Source: Thermobaculum terrenum ATCC BAA-798 (GTDB taxonomy: Bacteria; Chloroflexota; Chloroflexia; Thermobaculales; Thermobaculaceae). Taken from it: 64,000 nucleotides of DNA. Positions within the stretch are counted from its first letter, which is position 1, and each line of letters begins with the position of its first letter. Below are positions 59,443 to 64,000 of the stretch, in pieces. The stretch is from contig NC_013526.1 of assembly GCF_000025005.1 (NCBI RefSeq), forward strand, positions 930,001 to 994,000, given 5' to 3'. Position numbers and translations under genes: made by a program. Below the pieces are notes generated by a model, which had not been told where the DNA came from, did no database searches, and was given only the letters and a program-made list of their open reading frames with translations.

Positions 59443-60560
59443 GCTTCTCTCACCTCCTGCAATGCTTGCCCTGATCGATTTTGAACGCCTGCCTCGGCGC
59501 CCCGGTGCAGGCAGCGCTCCAGCAACATCTCCGCTATGCGGGACCAAGAGTACCTGTCCACCAGCGCCCTGTTGCCCCCCGGCCTCTCGGCCGCGAGCTG
59601 GATCGTCGCCTGCAGCAGCTCCTCCCTGGAGCTGCAGAACCTCAGTGCCTGGTGGGGGCCTTCGCCGAACAGCTCCACCAGGCCGCCGAACTTGGTGGTG
59701 GCCACGGGCAGGTCGCACGACATGGCCTCCAGCACCGACAGCGGCACCTCTATAGCGTTGTCCGTCGACTCCACGGGGAAGAGGTAGCAGTCGGCCATCT
59801 GGTAGAGGCTCTCGACCCGAGGCACGTAGTCCCTTATCAGCTTTACGCCCGCCGCCTCCAGCTCCCTGCCCAGCTCATCGTCCTGGGCCATGCTGGAGCT
59901 GACCACCAGCACCGCCTGCAACCCCCGGCGCGCCAGATCCCCGAGCACCTCCACCCTTCTTCCCCTCACCAGGTGGCCCACGTGGAGCACGACCGGCCTG
60001 GACGCGTCCAGGCCGTAGATGCCCCTTAGCTCCGACCTGGCAGGCTCCGGCAGGGGGGCGAAGGTGTGGGTGTCGATGCCGCTGGGCAGCAGCATGCAAT
60101 CGAGTCCCAGCCCCTCGAGATAGATCTTGTTGGGTTGCGATTGGGCGCAAAGCGGCCCCGGCGCCAGCAGCCTGAGCACCGGTCGCTGCCATGGTCTGTG
60201 GTACCTGGTCTGCAGGGCGAGCATCGCTACCCTGGCCCGGGGGCTGTAGGTCTGCAGCAACCTGGCCCTGAGTATCGAGAAGAAGGTGGCCGATCCCCTG
60301 GCAGCGTACAGGATGAGGTCGGGCCCGAAGGCAGCCAGCTCCCTCCGCAGTCGATAGCTCAGGAAGGTCTTGCTCGTGGGCACAAGCCGCACTCCCGGCA
60401 GCTGGACGGGACCCTTCGTGGATATCACCCTGATCTCGGTCATCTCCGCCAGCGCCCTGCTGATCTCCCAGGTGAACTTCTTCACGCCCTCGTCCGGTGG
60501 GCCGGACAGATCCTCGCTGATCACGCACACCTTGGGCTTGCCTGTGTTAGTTACGGTCAA
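59439..60560 (-). CDS. GT4-family glycosyltransferase
   Basis: 373 residues from a TTG start behind GGGAGG; no ATG or GTG fits as well. VCVISEDLSGPPDEGVKKFT and EMTEIRVISTKGP open the N-terminal Rossmann half; the C-terminal half carries VVLHVGHLVRGRRVEVL and AIEVPLSVLEAMSCDLPVAT, a GT4 donor-site pattern with the acidic pair. It is the first gene of the minus-strand operon, and its 196-bp upstream region faces the oppositely oriented GT2 gene. Confidence 0.86.
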   Translation of the reverse strand: MTVTNTGKPKVCVISEDLSGPPDEGVKKFTWEISRALAEMTEIRVISTKGPVQLPGVRLVPTSKTFLSYRLRRELAAFGPDLILYAARGSATFFSILRARLLQTYSPRARVAMLALQTRYHRPWQRPVLRLLAPGPLCAQSQPNKIYLEGLGLDCMLLPSGIDTHTFAPLPEPARSELRGIYGLDASRPVVLHVGHLVRGRRVEVLGDLARRGLQAVLVVSSSMAQDDELGRELEAAGVKLIRDYVPRVESLYQMADCYLFPVESTDNAIEVPLSVLEAMSCDLPVATTKFGGLVELFGEGPHQALRFCSSREELLQATIQLAAERPGGNRALVDRYSWSRIAEMLLERCLHRGAEAGVQNRSGQALQEVREA

Positions 60561-60755
60561 CTCAGCCTCCCTTTGGGGATTACACGGTCAGTTTAGTCCT
60601 CGGCAGTCTAGGGCCCGTTGAGTCCAAGTAAAGATCGCGTTGAGCACCATCGCTTTCCCGCAACCCCCAAAGTGAACCAAATCTCAACCTATGCTCAATG
60701 CCGAGTGCCGAGAATAGCCCAGGGAACACGTGCGAGGAGGTGGAACAACCGCTCA

Positions 60756-61763
60756 ATGCCCATTGCACCATCTATATCGGTAATAATCCCGTGCTTCAAT
60801 CGCGCTCGCTACCTTCGGGCATGCCTGGAGTCGCTAGGAGACATCATGGAGGAGGACTGGGAGGTCATAGTAGTCGATGACGGTTCCACCGAGGACATAA
60901 GGGCTGTGGTGGAGTCCGCGCTTCCCTCAGCACGCTACATCAGGCAGGAGAACCAGGGTGCTGGTGCCGCAAGGAACACGGGCATAATGGCCGCCAACGG
61001 GAGGTATCTGAGGTTCCTGGACTCCGACGACTGCCTGATAGCGGGGGAGGGGCTAAGGCTGCAGGCGGAGATCATGGATGCCGACCCGGACATCGGGCTG
61101 GTGTACGGGCAGGCGATCAAGGTGGACGAGGGAGGCAACCCCATAGGGGTGCGCAGATCCCCCTGGCCAGGGGGAGACTACGTGCGCGCCGGGTTGGACG
61201 AGATGGCCAAGCTGCTGTTCTACAGCTATATGACCACATCCACCACCCTGGTGAGGAGAGCGGCTCTGGAGACGGTGGGAGCTTTCAGGGCGGACCTGCC
61301 GACCGGACAAGATTGGGAGCTGTGGCTTCGGATAGCCAGGCATTACAAGGTCGGCTACGTCGACACACCCATAGCTATCTACAGAGTGCATGCAGACAGC
61401 ATCACAGGTAAGAAATTAGCCAAGACTATGCTAGCAACACATACTCAGGTGTTAAGAGAGCTACTCAGTGATCCAGAGGTAGCACGAAGACATGGCAAGC
61501 TGCACCCCAGCATAAGAGTCAACCTGCAGTTGCGTGCATCGCACATGGCCTGGATAAGCGGGCAAAACGCTGAGAGCAGAGCGTACGCCATAGATGCATT
61601 GCGCCTAGTACTGACTGCACACAAGTGGGGATACCTAGCACCATCTCTCAGGATGCTGGCTATCAGCATCTCTCCTTTGGGGGTCACCAGGAGACTAAGG
61701 TCCTTGACAAACGGCTTAAGTTTCCGAACGAGCAAGCTACCTGAGATAACCACAAGGAGATGA
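60756..61763 (+). CDS. GT2-family glycosyltransferase
   Basis: 335 residues. ISVIIPCFNRARYLRACLES and VIVVDDGSTEDIRAVVE give the family 2 N-terminal nucleotide-binding strands; the DxD motif is in LRFLDSDDCLI. DLPTGQDWELWLRIARHYK contains the acid that acts in catalysis. The C-terminal third is helical. The ATG at 60756 lies 15 nt after AGGAGG, which is long, but no better in-frame start is seen. It overlaps the next GT2 gene by 4 bp. Confidence 0.87.
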   Translation: MPIAPSISVIIPCFNRARYLRACLESLGDIMEEDWEVIVVDDGSTEDIRAVVESALPSARYIRQENQGAGAARNTGIMAANGRYLRFLDSDDCLIAGEGLRLQAEIMDADPDIGLVYGQAIKVDEGGNPIGVRRSPWPGGDYVRAGLDEMAKLLFYSYMTTSTTLVRRAALETVGAFRADLPTGQDWELWLRIARHYKVGYVDTPIAIYRVHADSITGKKLAKTMLATHTQVLRELLSDPEVARRHGKLHPSIRVNLQLRASHMAWISGQNAESRAYAIDALRLVLTAHKWGYLAPSLRMLAISISPLGVTRRLRSLTNGLSFRTSKLPEITTRR

Positions 61764-62689
61764 AGGTAGGGATCTGCATAGCAACGTATAGGCGCCCTCA
61801 AGCTCTGGAGAGATGCCTCCGGAGCTTAGGAGAAGCCCGCATCCCCCAAGATGCGGAGATAGAGGTATTCGTGGTGGACAACGACCCAACTGCATCAGCA
61901 AAGCGCGTAGTGGAAACCCTAAGCCCAATCCTAACCTTCCCCCTCCATTACTGCATCGAACCCAGGAAGGGCATACCCTTTGCCCGCAACAAGGCAGCAC
62001 GATTAGCGGCAAGCTGCACCTTTATAGCCTTCATCGACGACGACGAGACCGTTCACAGGGATTGGCTAGTACATCTGCTGGAGGCGCAGAGGAGATTCGA
62101 GGCGGATCTTGTGGCCGGGCCTGCATTGCCGGTGCTCGATCCTCAGGCTCCTGAGTGGGCCTTGACGAGCAGGCTGTTCCATAAACGCAGGATGCCTACA
62201 GGCGAGCGCATAGATTGGGCGAGCACCTGCAACTGCCTGGTGCGTACCTCAAAGCTGTTCGAGATCCCAGGTCCTTTCGACCAAAGGCTAGCAAACACCG
62301 GTGGTTCAGATCGATTATTGACTTTGCAGCTATCCAGACGAGGGTGCAAGCTTGTATGGTGTGATGAAGCCCTGGTGATGGATCACATCCCCTTGGAACG
62401 CACGACTGCTAAGTGGTACCTGCAAAGAAAGTACAGAGAGGGCAATACTATAGCCGTGTGCGAGGCCCTGCTTCCCCCCAACATACGTAAAGGAATGCAC
62501 AGAGTTGCAGCCAAAGCACTGCTTTCCCTAGTACTGACCCTACCGCATACACCTCGGCTGATCGTTCCAGATACTGCAACCAGGCTCAAGATCCTTGGCA
62601 GGCTTCTCACGAGCATTGGTATCCTAGCGGGACTCCTGGGCCATAGATATCGCGAATACGATAGGCAGCCGCCCAACAACACACCGTAG
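61760..62689 (+). CDS. GT2-family glycosyltransferase
   Basis: 309 residues. MKVGICIATYRRPQALERCL, VFVVDNDPTASAKRVVE, GIPFARNKAARLA and the metal motif FIAFIDDDETVHRDWL identify a family 2 enzyme. NTGGSDRLLTLQLSRRG and KLVWCDEALVMDHIP follow. It is closely similar to the next gene along its whole length. AAGGAG lies 1 nt before the ATG, which also overlaps the previous stop. Codon use is less GC-rich than in most of the window. Confidence 0.88.
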   Translation: MKVGICIATYRRPQALERCLRSLGEARIPQDAEIEVFVVDNDPTASAKRVVETLSPILTFPLHYCIEPRKGIPFARNKAARLAASCTFIAFIDDDETVHRDWLVHLLEAQRRFEADLVAGPALPVLDPQAPEWALTSRLFHKRRMPTGERIDWASTCNCLVRTSKLFEIPGPFDQRLANTGGSDRLLTLQLSRRGCKLVWCDEALVMDHIPLERTTAKWYLQRKYREGNTIAVCEALLPPNIRKGMHRVAAKALLSLVLTLPHTPRLIVPDTATRLKILGRLLTSIGILAGLLGHRYREYDRQPPNNTP

Positions 62690-62800
62690 CAGTAAGTAAA
62701 TACCACTCTGTATTAATATATATCTCAACACAATCTTAACCGTCTACATGTACACTGATATCGTACACAGAAGCATGATATTATGTTCGAAGGTGTACAT

Positions 62801-63787
62801 ATGTCGGCTAATGCAAGTTGCAAGATGCTTCTTGACACCGGGCGAGCAGCCGCTGCTGCTACCGTTGGGGTGTGCGTGATCACCTACAAGAGACCCAAAG
62901 GCCTCCACAGATGCCTCCAGTCCCTCCAACTCCTCCAGTTCAGACTCTCCTCCACACCCCACATCTCCATCTTCGTCGTCGATAACGACCCCTCAGCCTC
63001 CGCTCAACCCATCGTCCAACAACTCCAAACCCTCTCCAAATGGCCCATCACCTACGACGTCGAGCCCATCAGAGGCATCTCCTACGCCCGCAACCGCGCA
63101 GTCTCCCTGGCCAAAGACTGTGACTTCATCGCCTTCATCGATGACGACGAGTACGCCGACCCCTTCTGGCTGGATGAGCTGCTGGAAACCCAGAGACTCC
63201 ACAACGCCGACGTCGTCGCAGGCTCCGTCATCCCAGAGTTCGAGGGCAAGCCGCCTGCCTGGGTCGTCGACGGCGGGTTCTTTGAGAAGAGGTGGGCCAA
63301 AACCGGGGAGGAGATCCGCTCGGCGCACACCGCCAACGTGCTCATCAGGAGGCAAGTGCTCGCGGGAGTGGAGGGGCCGTTCGATCCTCGTTTCGCCCTG
63401 ACCGGAGGCTCCGATACCCTGCTCTCTCTGAGGCTGAAGAGGACTGGATCCAAGATCGTATGGTGCGAGCGCAGCGTGGTCTGGGAGTCCATACCTCCAA
63501 GCCGGAGCAACTTTTCCTGGGTGATCAGGAGGGCCTACCGCATAGGCAACACGAGGGTACGGTGCGAGAAGGCGCTGCCCCCCAACCTCAGGCGGAGCAT
63601 GCGCAGCCTGGTGATGGGAGCGGGCTTCACTTTGCTGAGGGAGAGCCTCAAGCTAGCGCCATCGCTGCTGCTGCAGGGCAAGGTCAGGGCGATCAAGAGG
63701 CTGACGTGGATGGCCACGGCCTGTGAGATAATCACGGGCTTCCTGGGTATCGGGTACGAGGAGTACAGGCAGATCCACGGCAGCTAG
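62801..63787 (+). CDS. GT2-family glycosyltransferase, paralog of the upstream gene
   Basis: 328 residues. VGVCVITYKRPKGLHRCLQS, IFVVDNDPSASAQ, GISYARNRAVSLAKDCDFIA and FIDDDEYADPFWLDE repeat the motifs of the gene before it. Later segments TGGSDTLLSLRLKRTGSKIV and RAYRIGNTRVRCEKALPPN are also shared. The ATG at 62801 is preferred over 62783 because GAAGG precedes it. From about 62900 to 63120 the coding strand is very C-rich with few G, then it becomes G-rich, giving a marked internal skew change. Confidence 0.85.
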   Translation: MSANASCKMLLDTGRAAAAATVGVCVITYKRPKGLHRCLQSLQLLQFRLSSTPHISIFVVDNDPSASAQPIVQQLQTLSKWPITYDVEPIRGISYARNRAVSLAKDCDFIAFIDDDEYADPFWLDELLETQRLHNADVVAGSVIPEFEGKPPAWVVDGGFFEKRWAKTGEEIRSAHTANVLIRRQVLAGVEGPFDPRFALTGGSDTLLSLRLKRTGSKIVWCERSVVWESIPPSRSNFSWVIRRAYRIGNTRVRCEKALPPNLRRSMRSLVMGAGFTLLRESLKLAPSLLLQGKVRAIKRLTWMATACEIITGFLGIGYEEYRQIHGS

Positions 63788-63799
63788 CGGCGGCAGAGC

Positions 63800-64000
63800 C
63801 TACAGGCCGGGATCGCCGCTGAGCACGAACAGCCGCTCCGGCGCGGACACCTGCCAACGATGCTCGACCAGCACCGACCCCTGATTGGCCGGTGGGAGGC
63901 GCCCGGATCCAAAGAAATCTCCCGGCGCGACGTCGAGGATGCCAGCCCCCTGCACCCAGTCGGCCAAGTCTGACCCCACCCTTGAGTACACGTTGAAGGT
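63800..64000 (-). CDS. Partial: possible C-terminal domain of a polysaccharide-export ABC ATPase
   Basis: The last 66 codons of a minus-strand gene whose start lies beyond the window. The segment VAPGDFFGSGRLPPANQGSV and the ending VLVEHRWQV resemble the C-terminal beta-sandwich (substrate-recognition) part of Wzt-type ATPases, which would fit a surface-polysaccharide locus. No ATPase motif is visible in the portion present, so the call rests on weak resemblance and context. It converges on the preceding GT2 gene with 12 bp between the stops. Confidence 0.5.
   Translation of the reverse strand, partial: TFNVYSRVGSDLADWVQGAGILDVAPGDFFGSGRLPPANQGSVLVEHRWQVSAPERLFVLSGDPGL

Noticed and set aside
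1-64000. tRNA genes, rRNA genes, CRISPR arrays and intact transposons
   Set aside because: I looked for tRNA cloverleaf patterns, regularly spaced repeats and transposase motifs and saw none; this was by eye, so a tRNA could still have been missed.

Overview
The window looks like a chromosomal segment of a GC-rich (roughly 60 percent by eye) thermophilic or soil bacterium, most plausibly from the Chloroflexota / Thermobaculum neighbourhood. This rests on inference: an alpha-aminoadipate (AAA) type lysine cluster resembling that of Thermus, frequent TTG and GTG starts behind strong GGAGG sites, many large secreted multidomain proteins, and single-membrane lipoproteins. No rRNA, tRNA, CRISPR array or intact insertion sequence was seen.

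Layout. 0.1-8.2 kb (minus): an Opp/Dpp-type ABC importer (lipoprotein binding protein, two permeases, two ATPases) ending in a Tat-exported GxGYxYP-domain putative glycosidase. A GntR/LacI-hybrid (AraR-type) repressor gene at 8.4 kb diverges from it across a region with repeated GTTAACAC sites. 9.6-12 kb: a double-VOC protein, an ornithine cyclodeaminase-family enzyme, a 30-residue membrane peptide and a Cys-rich hypothetical protein. 12.2-14.2 kb: a secreted metzincin-like protease split by a nine-G tract, a membrane-anchored protein, and a small secreted protein ending in MPQTGAGGM. 14.3-15.5 kb (minus): methyltransferase, zinc ribbon and membrane protein. 15.6-18.9 kb: a T-box leader with a lysine-type specifier in front of homocitrate synthase and the two homoaconitase subunits. 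19.3-20.1 kb: a decayed two-domain paralog of the MPQTGAGGM protein. 20.2-22.7 kb: FMN riboswitch and ribE-ribBA-ribH. 23-27 kb: small accessory enzymes (RibD-C/DHFR-like, VOC, broken GNAT, DUF1697, SDR, LURP-one-like).

27.4-42.2 kb is a 15-kb island of four very large exported proteins: a beta-helix protein, a DUF5060 glycosidase-like protein, a PQQ-dehydrogenase-like/Kelch/malectin giant, and a metallophosphoesterase with a PA14 domain. The last two are adjacent, probably co-transcribed, and share a 278-bp direct repeat about 96 percent identical. 42.5-46.4 kb is low density with remnants (aminoglycoside-phosphotransferase-like and Nramp pseudogenes), a lipoprotein and gene-free DNA. 46.4-50.1 kb: a TetR regulator divergent from a membrane protein plus LLM oxidoreductase pair, then small VOC and membrane proteins.

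50.3-64 kb is a surface-polysaccharide locus. On the minus strand, reading from 60.56 kb downward, lie three GT4 glycosyltransferases, an NAD-dependent sugar epimerase, a nucleotidyltransferase-like/thymidylate-kinase-like fusion, a second nucleotidyltransferase-like protein and a beta-helix lipoprotein. Three GT2 glycosyltransferases run the other way, and a partial protein at the right edge resembles the C-terminal domain of a polysaccharide-export ATPase. The strongest unusual observation is that the beta-helix lipoprotein carries a malectin-like domain in circularly permuted order, inserted at a point where its paralog at 27-31 kb has nothing.
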